Below, piece by piece: positions 43,621 through 51,614 of a DNA stretch of 64,000 nt. A model generated the notes under the pieces. That model did no database searches, was not told the DNA's origin, and saw only the letters and a program-made list of their open reading frames with translations. Position numbers and translations under genes: made by a program. This DNA comes from CALDTK01 sp965213735 (GTDB taxonomy: Bacteria > Bacteroidota > Bacteroidia > Chitinophagales > Saprospiraceae), in the NCBI GenBank assembly GCA_965213735.1, contig CBDCAB010000006.1, positions 310,001 to 374,000 on the forward strand. The letters are read 5' to 3'. The first letter of the stretch is position 1, and each line of letters starts with the position of its first letter.

Positions 43621-43849
43621 AGTTGTTGATGTGAGCCGGCCAAACTACACGCAAGGCGGCTGAGTGGTACTAACGTTTCGGCAGGCGACAAGATTGAGCC
43701 GATGAAGGTCACGTTTGGTACGAATTATGTCCTATCCCATGTGCTGGCGACGGATATCTGCCCCCCGGATGCCATGTATTCCCCCCGTACTAGCCTGTCA
43801 ATGAACACCACGTGTGCTGCCGCTGCGGCGCACAAACCTTCAGGTTATG

Positions 43850-44731
43850 ATGCGACACTTAACAAAAACTGTCATCCTCTTACTGGCCATCTTGGTCACA
43901 CTCTCAGCTCGTGCGCAAGTAGAACTCGGTCTTAATATGGGCTTGAGTCTATACGAAGGAGATTTGTCTGCTGCTTCGCTAGTAGAGAAACTCGCAGAAG
44001 GCCAAGCCTCAATCGGAGCTTACGGTCGGGTAGATGTGGGTGAGCGCTTAGCTTTTCGAGGCTATGTGCAGTCAAGCAAAATTCGCGGTACTGATGCCAA
44101 TCGACCGAGCACCAACTCCCGCAATCTGAACTTCCGCAACAAGATTTTCGAGATAGGTGTCATGGCTGAAATTTACCCACTCGGCACCCGACTCATCGCT
44201 GCACCTTACCTCCAAGCCGGTGCGAGCGTGTACCACCACAATCCTGAGACTGAGTACAATGGTCGCTGGGTGGAAGTACAACCGCTAGGCACCGAAGGCC
44301 AGGGCATGCCAGGTTTTGCTCCCAAATATGCTTTGACTCGCTTTGCTATACCGATCGGTATTGGTGTGCGTCATAATCTGGGCGAGCATTTCGTAGTAGG
44401 AGCACAAGCCAACGCACGGCTGCTCTTTTTCGACCACCTCGATGATGTGAGCGGCAACTACGTCAATTACTACAGCCTCCTTGATGGACGCGGTATCGAT
44501 GGCGGCACTGGCAACGGCAGCCTCGCCGCAGCTCTTGGCGATCGAACGGGTGAGTTTGCCGGTACCGAACCTCGCGACATGCCCTCTGGCACGCGTAGAG
44601 GCGATCCTACCAATAACGACTGGTTTTACACCGCCACCATCACCATCGGCTACCGCATCGGCTCTGGACTTTTTGGCTCAGGAAACAAACGCGGTGGCTC
44701 CTCTCGCTACAACAAGTGCTACCAGTTTTAG
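43850..44731 (+). CDS. DUF6089 outer-membrane beta-barrel protein, paralogue 1
   Basis: A 293-residue predicted outer-membrane barrel with a signal peptide (ILLLAILVTLSARAQ) and alternating hydrophobic strands ending in aromatic residues. The start VELGLNMGLSLYEGDLS and the central YNGRWVEVQPLGTEGQGMPG mark the DUF6089 family of Bacteroidota. The phrase FDHLDDVSGNYVNYY near 215 is shared with the next gene (YLDDISGSYVDV). An alternative ATG at 43847 adds one Met. The stop overlaps a 15/17 copy of the 17-mer (44724-44740). Function unknown. Confidence 0.85.
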   Translation: MRHLTKTVILLLAILVTLSARAQVELGLNMGLSLYEGDLSAASLVEKLAEGQASIGAYGRVDVGERLAFRGYVQSSKIRGTDANRPSTNSRNLNFRNKIFEIGVMAEIYPLGTRLIAAPYLQAGASVYHHNPETEYNGRWVEVQPLGTEGQGMPGFAPKYALTRFAIPIGIGVRHNLGEHFVVGAQANARLLFFDHLDDVSGNYVNYYSLLDGRGIDGGTGNGSLAAALGDRTGEFAGTEPRDMPSGTRRGDPTNNDWFYTATITIGYRIGSGLFGSGNKRGGSSRYNKCYQF

Positions 44732-44811
44732 CGAAAGCTGAACGAGCACACACCGCCGAACAAAAGCCAACTGATGGCTTTGGCCCCCAATTTGCCGTAA
44801 CATCTGCTGAT

Positions 44812-45708
44812 ATGCGTAATTACCTCATCCTCATCACAATCATGCTGTCTTGCGCAGCTGTAGAGGCACAGTACTACGAAGTCGGTATGTCGGTTGGCAC
44901 CTCCAATTACGCCGGTGAACTAACCACCAACGGCTTTCGACCATCTGAGTATCATCCGGCTTTCGGCATCTTTGGGCGATACAACCACTCTCCTCGACTC
45001 GCCGCAAAAGCAAGCGTGACATTCGGTCAAATCTCAGGCTCGGATGCGAACTCCGGCAATGCCAGGACACTCTCGCGCAACCTCGATTTTCGAAGTCCCC
45101 TCGCTGAGGTGGCAGCAATGGGAGAATTTAACCTCACACCCTTTGCAATTCGCAACAACCAAGGTGCTGCACTTTACATCACAGCAGGTGTAGCTGGATT
45201 TCATTTCAATCCCAAGGCACAGCTCAACGGCAACTGGGTTGATCTGCAGCCACTCGGCACCGAAGGACAAGGAACACACCTCAATCCAGGCAGCAAACCC
45301 TACAGCAGGTATGCCATTGCCATTCCCTTTGGCGGTGGGGTAAAGCTGAGCGTCACCAACCGCTTTAGCCTCGGCCTTGAAGTCATCATTCGCCGCACCT
45401 TTACGGATTATCTCGATGATATCAGTGGCAGCTATGTGGATGTAGACGCACTCTATGAGGTCGATCCGCGCGCAGCAATCTTGAGCTTCCGAACTCCGCA
45501 GTACTACCAGACGGCTCAGCCGAATCCCATGGGCAATGCGCGTGGCAACAGTGCCATCAAGGATTACTACATGACGGCTTTGCTCAACATGAGCTTCAAC
45601 CTCACCACCAAGCACGGCTTGGATTTCGATCCGAAGTACCACATCTTCAAAGATCCTCCGCCTGCTCTGGGCGCAGTGGATACGTGGTGGCTGCAACCGC
45701 GTGCATAA
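44812..45708 (+). CDS. DUF6089 outer-membrane beta-barrel protein, paralogue 2
   Basis: A 298-residue relative of the preceding gene: signal peptide (LILITIMLSCAAVEAQ), YEVGMSVGTSNYAGEL, LNGNWVDLQPLGTEGQG and YLDDISGSYVDVDALYEVDP. The shared blocks and order show tandem duplication, though the overall similarity is modest. Its C-terminus differs (HGLDFDPKYHIFKDPPPALG), and it is 80 bases downstream, so both may be on one transcript. The ATG at 44812 gives the signal peptide; the frame is open from 44716. Function unknown. Confidence 0.85.
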   Translation: MRNYLILITIMLSCAAVEAQYYEVGMSVGTSNYAGELTTNGFRPSEYHPAFGIFGRYNHSPRLAAKASVTFGQISGSDANSGNARTLSRNLDFRSPLAEVAAMGEFNLTPFAIRNNQGAALYITAGVAGFHFNPKAQLNGNWVDLQPLGTEGQGTHLNPGSKPYSRYAIAIPFGGGVKLSVTNRFSLGLEVIIRRTFTDYLDDISGSYVDVDALYEVDPRAAILSFRTPQYYQTAQPNPMGNARGNSAIKDYYMTALLNMSFNLTTKHGLDFDPKYHIFKDPPPALGAVDTWWLQPRA

Positions 45709-45883
45709 CAAAAGTTTACATGCGACTCGGCATGCGATTCGCATAGCAGATAGACAGGTAGCGACCTTAACACTAGTCGCCTCGACCTAAGTTTTTGCCC
45801 CCCACCAGGAACCCCGTAAGGGAGCCCGCCCGCCAAGGCCTCAGCGCCGCGGCTCACGAACAAACACCGGCAAAAACACAACT

Positions 45884-46843
45884 ATGAACAAGCCACTCCT
45901 TGCGGTGGCGTGCGTGTTATTGGGGAGCACAGCTTCTCTGAGCGCACAAAACACCCTCTTCGTCTCGCCCACAGGCCTAGGCGATGGCTCCTCCTGGAAC
46001 AGCTCCGCAACCCTTACTACCGCACTTAGCCGTGCCACTGCTGGCGATCAAATTTGGCTCGCCACCGGCACCTACTTCACTTCAGCTACCGGCGATCGCG
46101 CAGCAGCGTTTACTGTGCCTTCCGGTGTAAGCCTCTTAGCAGGTTTTAGCGGAAGCGAAAAGACGGCAGCTAAGCGCAATCCAGCAGCCAATCCGGCTAT
46201 ACTTTCCGGCGAAATTGGTAGCTCCGCCCGCCACGATAATGCCTATACCATCCTGATACTTTCGGGGAGTACGAGCGAGACGCACCTTGACGGCCTCACA
46301 CTACGTGGAGCCTACGCCAATGGAGCCGGTGCACCCGGTGACGCCAAACGAGCAGGCGGGGCAGCACTAGTCAATACCGAAGGTCCCGGCGGCACCTCCT
46401 CCCCTGTGTTCTCCAACTGTACCTTCGAAGCCAATTACGCCCGCGATGGTGGCGGAGTGTACATCGACGCGCGCGCTGGCACAGCTGCTCCTACCTTTGT
46501 CGCCTGCACCTTTCGGCAAAACGAAGCCGATCTGGATGGAGGCGCTATCTACAACGACGGTCGGCGCCACGGAAAGGCTACACCCAGCTTCGTGGACTGC
46601 ATCTTTGAAGGCAACGTCGCCAACTATGGGGGCGCCATCTTCAACCAAGCCACCAAAGGCACCAGCAGCCCTAAACTCGCTGGCTGCAACTTCCGCGGCA
46701 ACCATGCCTACGTGCGTGGAGCGTCGCTGTACAACATCGACCACCAAGGTCTCAGTCGGCCCACGCTGGTGAACTGCAACTTTGAAGATTTGCTGCAGGG
46801 CGATGAAGCCAGCGATGGCCTCGCCCGCAGCTCACCCAATTGA
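45884..46843 (+). CDS. Secreted right-handed beta-helix protein
   Basis: A 319-residue protein with a signal peptide (LLAVACVLLGSTASLSAQ) and an N-terminal FVSPTGLGDGSSWNSSATL, the usual cap of Bacteroidota beta-helix proteins. From about residue 130 it carries coils of the polymorphic type: SPVFSNCTFEANYARDGGGV, APTFVACTFRQNEADLDGGA, TPSFVDCIFEGNVANYGGAI and SPKLAGCNFRGNHAYVRGAS, each about 35-40 residues with CxF, N and GG at fixed places. It stops after the helix without a sorting domain. It may be a surface adhesin or polysaccharide-binding protein; no catalytic site can be named. Confidence 0.85.
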   Translation: MNKPLLAVACVLLGSTASLSAQNTLFVSPTGLGDGSSWNSSATLTTALSRATAGDQIWLATGTYFTSATGDRAAAFTVPSGVSLLAGFSGSEKTAAKRNPAANPAILSGEIGSSARHDNAYTILILSGSTSETHLDGLTLRGAYANGAGAPGDAKRAGGAALVNTEGPGGTSSPVFSNCTFEANYARDGGGVYIDARAGTAAPTFVACTFRQNEADLDGGAIYNDGRRHGKATPSFVDCIFEGNVANYGGAIFNQATKGTSSPKLAGCNFRGNHAYVRGASLYNIDHQGLSRPTLVNCNFEDLLQGDEASDGLARSSPN

Positions 46844-46869
46844 TTTGTATTTTCTCTCTCACTTTCCCA

Positions 46870-46900
46870 GGGCGCTGCCGCACAGGTAGCGCCCTTTTTT
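46870..46900 (+). terminator. Rho-independent terminator after the beta-helix gene
   Basis: GGGCGCT (46870-46876) pairs with AGCGCCC (46888-46894), followed by six T. Confidence 0.9.
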
Positions 46901-46935
46901 CATTCCGCCGAGGGCACCGTGTATTTTGCCCATGA

Positions 46936-48864
46936 ATGCCCACTCCTACACCTGGTCAAGAGTTTGCCTCACCCGAACATGCGCTGCAGGCATACTGGGG
47001 CTACGATAGCTTTCGGGGCATTCAACGTGAAGTAATTCAGACGGTGCTCGATGGCCACGATGCACTCGCGCTCATGCCAACCGGGGGCGGCAAATCCCTG
47101 TGCTACCAGGTGCCTGCAGTACTCCTCGATGGCGTCTGCGTGGTGATTAGCCCCTTGATTGCCCTGATGAAAGATCAGGTGGCCAACTTGCGCAAGCGTG
47201 GTATTCGTGCAGCCGCACTTTATGCGGGACTGAGTCGCCGCGAGCAGGATGCAATTTATGATCGTGCTCAGTTTGGCGGGCTCGACCTCCTCTACCTGTC
47301 GCCAGAGCGGCTACTTACCGACTGGACCCGCATCCGGCTCGAGCAAACCGATGTGAGCCTGCTGGCGGTGGATGAGGCGCACTGTATTTCGCAATGGGGC
47401 CACGACTTTCGACCAGCCTACCGCGAGATTGCGAAGGTGCGTGAATTGCTGCCGCATACGCCCGTGCTTGCGCTGACGGCTACGGCTACACCTGAAGTAG
47501 CTGATGACATCTGCAGCCAGCTGGGCTTTTTGCTCGGATCGCAGCGCCACCAAATGAGCTTTGTGCGCAGCAACTTGACCTATGCCATGCGTAGCGTCGA
47601 TGATAAGGCAAGTAAGCTGGTGCAGGCGCTGCAGGCCATTCCTGGCTCGGCGGTGGTGTATGCCCGGAGCCGCAACCGTACCCGCGAACTTGCTGGTGAG
47701 CTAGCGCGTAGAGGCATTTCGGCCACCTATTATCACGCTGGCCTCAGCCTCACCGAACGCGACGCTGCACAGCGGGCATGGCTGCACGATGAGGTGAGGG
47801 TAGTGGTGGCTACCAACGCGTTTGGGATGGGCATCGACAAGCCAGATGTGCGGCTGGTGGTGCATGTTGATTTGCCCGACACGCTCGAAGCATATTTTCA
47901 GGAAGCAGGTCGTGCCGGCCGCGATGGTGAGCGCAGCTATGCGCTGTTGCTGCATCAGGAGAGTGATTCTCAGCGCCTTATTCGCCAGTTTGAGCAGAGT
48001 TCGCCCGATCCGGATACGCTGCGGCGCATCTACCACAAGCTCGGGAATTACTGCAATTTGGCTTTGGGGGCCGGCGAGGGTGCCGCTTACGATTTCGACC
48101 TTACAGCTTTCGCCAAAACCTATGACCTCCCGGCTATTGAAGCAATGCATGCGCTGCAGGTACTGCAATCAGAAGGAATTATTTATCTCACCGATGCAGT
48201 CTACCGTCCGGCGATGCTAGCCATGCTTGCTACTAAAGAAGAGTTGTATGACTACTGCCTGCGCAATCCAAAGCTCGAAAAGCTGGTGCAAACGATCCTG
48301 CGTACGCACCACAATACTTACCAAAACTTCGTCTATATCCGCGAAAGCGAACTATCGAAGTATCTCGGAATGACGGTCTATGATATTCGCAAACAGTTTG
48401 GCTTGCTCCAGCGCCAGAAGATCATTGATTATCGGCCACAGGGTGAGTTGCCCCAGCTCATTTGGACGGTAGCGAGAATGAGTCACGAGCACCTGAGCGT
48501 GGATTGGAAAGCGCTGCGTATCCGGCAGGAACTCAAGCGCAAGCGACTCGTGGCGGCAGTAGCTTATGCCGCTAAAGCCGAATGCCGCTCAGTGCAGCTG
48601 CTGCGCTACTTCGGTGAAGAAGTGGAGCCGTGCAAACGCTGCGATGTCTGCCAAGCCCGTCAGCATCAAGCACCCCAAGCCAGCCAGCGCTATGTTGACA
48701 AGGTGCTTGCCGTTCTCAAACGTCAACCGCTGACACCGACAGAGCTACTCAATGCTTTTAGCAAACGCCACCACACAGCTGTACTCTCCGCTGCCGAACG
48801 AATTGTAGCAGAGGGTAAAGTCACTGAGGAGGCTGGTAAGTTGCACTTTCGTGAAAACCACTGA
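46936..48864 (+). CDS. recQ: ATP-dependent DNA helicase RecQ
   Basis: A 3'-5' helicase of recombination and repair. The 642-residue protein has Walker A LMPTGGGKSLCYQ (residues 46-58), the DEAH box in AVDEAHCISQWGHDFRP near 145, motif VI QEAGRAGRDG near 315, and the zinc-binding cysteines of the RQC region (AECRS, then EPCKRCDVC near 555-575). The C-terminal remainder is a short winged helix; an HRDC domain seems to be absent. A promoter-like TGTATTTTG lies only a few bases before the start. The following glycosyltransferase begins within its last 14 bases. An exact copy of the 17-mer is at 48104-48120. Confidence 0.95.
   Translation: MPTPTPGQEFASPEHALQAYWGYDSFRGIQREVIQTVLDGHDALALMPTGGGKSLCYQVPAVLLDGVCVVISPLIALMKDQVANLRKRGIRAAALYAGLSRREQDAIYDRAQFGGLDLLYLSPERLLTDWTRIRLEQTDVSLLAVDEAHCISQWGHDFRPAYREIAKVRELLPHTPVLALTATATPEVADDICSQLGFLLGSQRHQMSFVRSNLTYAMRSVDDKASKLVQALQAIPGSAVVYARSRNRTRELAGELARRGISATYYHAGLSLTERDAAQRAWLHDEVRVVVATNAFGMGIDKPDVRLVVHVDLPDTLEAYFQEAGRAGRDGERSYALLLHQESDSQRLIRQFEQSSPDPDTLRRIYHKLGNYCNLALGAGEGAAYDFDLTAFAKTYDLPAIEAMHALQVLQSEGIIYLTDAVYRPAMLAMLATKEELYDYCLRNPKLEKLVQTILRTHHNTYQNFVYIRESELSKYLGMTVYDIRKQFGLLQRQKIIDYRPQGELPQLIWTVARMSHEHLSVDWKALRIRQELKRKRLVAAVAYAAKAECRSVQLLRYFGEEVEPCKRCDVCQARQHQAPQASQRYVDKVLAVLKRQPLTPTELLNAFSKRHHTAVLSAAERIVAEGKVTEEAGKLHFRENH
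48104..48120 (-). repeat. Recurrent 17-mer GGTTTTGGCGAAAGCTG, exact copy
   Basis: Exact 17/17 copy on the reverse strand, inside recQ codons for TAFAKT. Confidence 0.8.
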
Positions 48865-49993
48865 GGTGCCCCCGCAAAAACGCTATGATATTGTTGCACT
48901 CGTCTCTAATGACCTTGTGACGGATCAGCGGATGCAGCGCTGTCTGACGTCCCTCCAATACGCAGGCTTTGACTGCTTGCTGCTCGGTAGGAAACTGCCG
49001 ACGAGCAAAGCTCTCAACCTCACCCTGCCTTACGACCAAGAGCGTCACCAGCTGCAAGCGAACTCAGGCAAACTGTTTTACTGGCAACTCAATCGCGCGC
49101 ACTACCGGCGGCTGCGCGAATTGGAGCCGCGCGCCATTCTCGTGGTCGACCTCGATACGATGGGGGCTGGTGCCTCAGCAGCGCGTGCGCTCGATGTGCC
49201 TTGGATATACGATGCGCACGAGTTATTTACAGAAGTCCCGGAAGTGGCTCGCCGCCCTTGGATTCGGACTGCATGGCAGTGGCTAGCGAGGCGCTACATT
49301 CCGCAGGCTGCAGCATGCTACACCGTAGGTGAAGCTATCGCAGAGGAATTTGCTCGGCGCTACGGGAGGGCTTTTGCTGTGGTGCGAAATTATACAGCTA
49401 CGCCTGCGGCAAACCCATTGATTGCTAGCGGCGAATCCAAAACTGGCTTCATCGTGCTGTATCAAGGTGCACTTAATGAAGGTCGTGGTCTGGAGGAGCT
49501 GATAGAGGCTGCCGCGAGCTTACCTGATATCACGTTTTGGTTGGTCGGCACAGGCGATCTGGAGGCAGAGTTGCAGCGCCGAGCGAGGGAGCTTCGACTT
49601 AACAATGTGGTTTTTCACGGGCAGGTGTCGCCAGAGCAGTTACGCTTACTCACGCCCCGCGCACATCTAGGCTATGGACTCATGCGCAATGTTAGTCTTA
49701 ATTACTACCTCAGCCTCTCGAATAAGTCTATTGATTATGTGCATGCGGGTCTACCAAGTTTGCAGATGGCCTGGCCGGAATATGAGGCTATTCAACAACG
49801 CTTTAAGTGCTACTATTTAGTTGACCATCTCACTACAGCAAGCATTATTGAAGCTATAGCAGCTGTTCGTGAGCCGAGACGGTACGCGAACCTTGTAGCT
49901 GCTTGTGGTGATGCTGCGCAACATCTCACGTGGGCATCGCAGGAGGCGACGCTGCTAGCGGTCTGGACTAAAATCTGCCCACCACGCCGATAA
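48851..49993 (+). CDS. GT4-family glycosyltransferase
   Basis: A 380-residue GT-B fold enzyme, starting with GTG in the last 14 bases of recQ. The N-terminal domain contains VSNDLVTDQRMQRCLTSLQ near residue 18, IYDAHELFTEVPEVARRPWI near 120 and YTVGEAIAEEFARRYG. The C-terminal nucleotide-sugar domain reads IVLYQGALNEGRGLEELIEA near 200 and FWLVGTGDLEAELQRRA; the usual GT4 EX7E is replaced by SLSNKSIDYVHAGLP near 290. The sugar and acceptor are not known. Its 3' end overlaps the convergent barrel gene by 26 bases. Confidence 0.88.
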   Translation: MKTTEVPPQKRYDIVALVSNDLVTDQRMQRCLTSLQYAGFDCLLLGRKLPTSKALNLTLPYDQERHQLQANSGKLFYWQLNRAHYRRLRELEPRAILVVDLDTMGAGASAARALDVPWIYDAHELFTEVPEVARRPWIRTAWQWLARRYIPQAAACYTVGEAIAEEFARRYGRAFAVVRNYTATPAANPLIASGESKTGFIVLYQGALNEGRGLEELIEAAASLPDITFWLVGTGDLEAELQRRARELRLNNVVFHGQVSPEQLRLLTPRAHLGYGLMRNVSLNYYLSLSNKSIDYVHAGLPSLQMAWPEYEAIQQRFKCYYLVDHLTTASIIEAIAAVREPRRYANLVAACGDAAQHLTWASQEATLLAVWTKICPPRR

Positions 49994-51611
49994 GCACGTT
50001 GGTGCCAAGATTGGGATAGAATGGGAATTTGCGGCGACGGTTGTTGAACACGTTGTTGAGCTGCGCAAATCCGCCGATGTATTGGGAAAAGAAGTAGGTG
50101 CCGTGTACGCTTAAGTCTACCTGCGCATTGGTGGCTTCAAGAGAATTGCCTTCCGTGTCGGTGTAATCGATAGTGGGCAGGCGATTTTGAGCGTGAAGAA
50201 TGGCTTTGGCCGTAAAGCGATAGGGAATGACAGCATAGCCCGCTGTAAGCTGGACGTCGAAGCTCGGCAGCAAGTGAGGCTCGTCATACCTGTCCAGTGA
50301 GAAGATGCGATTTTCAACTTGTAGTCGCCCGCTCAGGCGTTCATTGATTGGCATGCTCGCCTCGAGACGCACACCAATGATATTTGCTGTATCGTAGCTG
50401 GGGCGAAAACGGTAGACCAGATCGTTGTCGGGGAGAAATACTGCAAGCTTATTGATGCGGCTGTAGCTCGCCGTGGCTTTATAGTTAACGCCACGTGTCT
50501 GCCCTTGAAGTCCAGCATAAATTCTCCATTCCTCAGCATTGCGAATAATGGGATCTGATACGAGGTAGGGGAGGTAATTTGTGAGGTTATTGTAGTTGTT
50601 TTTGCGCAAGCCACCATCGGCACCAGCCACCACCACAAAGCCGCCACCAAGGCCATAGCTAACGTCAAGATCGGGAAAGACGCGAAAGGTGTCGCTCGAA
50701 TTAGTCACCGACGCGCCCAGACGAAAGCCTAATTGCTCGAAATGCGCCCCGACGGCAGGAGCAAAGATGTAGTTGTGGAGAGACTGGTCAGAAATCGCTT
50801 CGAAGCTGGTGAGATCGACATTAACTGCAGCCTCTGCATACCAATTGTAGCCGAAGCCGCGCCGAGCACCTAATTCGAACAGCGTTGAATTTTCTTTCGT
50901 AGCAAAATTATCGCGCAAGAGCCTGGTGCCAATGCGGGCATAGTAATCGATGTCGCCAACTGTCGGAGTAGCGTTGCGCACGCCAACCTGGAAGCCGAAG
51001 ATGCCAAAGTGCTGTTTAAGGGCATCATCTGGAAGCTCAACATCGGGAACGCTGGGAGTTTCCTCATATCCGAAATATCGGAATTGGCGCCGATCATAGC
51101 TGAGGTCGAGGTCTACTGCTAGTCCCTTGGAAGTGTAGTAGGTGCCACCGAGACGAGTATCAACCTCAGCGTACTGCTGGTCCTCGTTGAAGTTGCCTTT
51201 GAAGCCGTAGGTATGAATGTCAGCTCGCAGGGCAAGCTGATCGTTGCGCGTGAGGTAAGCTGCATCGCCTATCCAACCTAGGGGAAGCCCAATGCCCGCG
51301 CGCACAAAACCTTTGTAAGGGCGGGGAGGCTCTTCGGTTTTTACCGCCAGTGGCCGAATCTTGGGCGGATCGTAGGCTATGTCGGGATCTATGGCAATTA
51401 CTTCATAGCGCTGCGCCAAAATGCTCGTATCGAGTTGAGGTAGGCTAGGACTCAGCTCCACCCGTTTGGCATCAGCGAGTCGAGCATCGAATAACTTTTC
51501 GACGCGTACCTGCGCACCCGGTAAGTCACCTTGAGCATGTGTGGTTTTGGCGAAAGCTGCACAAACTAGCAGCATAATACCCACGCGAATAAGCTTTGTG
51601 AATTTGCTCAT
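49968..51611 (-). CDS. Outer-membrane beta-barrel protein (TonB-receptor-like, no plug seen)
   Basis: A 547-residue exported protein: signal peptide MLLVCAAFAKTTHAQ, then a periplasmic segment of about 80 residues rich in Pro and acidic residues, and from about residue 100 a series of alternating strands (FVRAGIGLPLGWIGDAAYLT, RADIHTYGFKGNF) that end in the C-terminal strand NVLIGVVGRF, with the terminal Phe typical of outer-membrane barrels. NNVFNNRRRKFPFYPNLGTN near the end is like TonB-dependent receptors, but no plug domain or TonB box can be seen. It lies three bases after the large TPR gene and probably works with it. An exact copy of the 17-mer is at 51543-51559, in signal-peptide codons. 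Confidence 0.85.
   Translation of the reverse strand: MSKFTKLIRVGIMLLVCAAFAKTTHAQGDLPGAQVRVEKLFDARLADAKRVELSPSLPQLDTSILAQRYEVIAIDPDIAYDPPKIRPLAVKTEEPPRPYKGFVRAGIGLPLGWIGDAAYLTRNDQLALRADIHTYGFKGNFNEDQQYAEVDTRLGGTYYTSKGLAVDLDLSYDRRQFRYFGYEETPSVPDVELPDDALKQHFGIFGFQVGVRNATPTVGDIDYYARIGTRLLRDNFATKENSTLFELGARRGFGYNWYAEAAVNVDLTSFEAISDQSLHNYIFAPAVGAHFEQLGFRLGASVTNSSDTFRVFPDLDVSYGLGGGFVVVAGADGGLRKNNYNNLTNYLPYLVSDPIIRNAEEWRIYAGLQGQTRGVNYKATASYSRINKLAVFLPDNDLVYRFRPSYDTANIIGVRLEASMPINERLSGRLQVENRIFSLDRYDEPHLLPSFDVQLTAGYAVIPYRFTAKAILHAQNRLPTIDYTDTEGNSLEATNAQVDLSVHGTYFFSQYIGGFAQLNNVFNNRRRKFPFYPNLGTNVLIGVVGRF
51543..51559 (+). repeat. Recurrent 17-mer GGTTTTGGCGAAAGCTG, exact copy
   Basis: Exact 17/17 copy on the forward strand within the signal-peptide codons of the barrel gene. 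Confidence 0.8.
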
Positions 51612-51614
51612 GGC

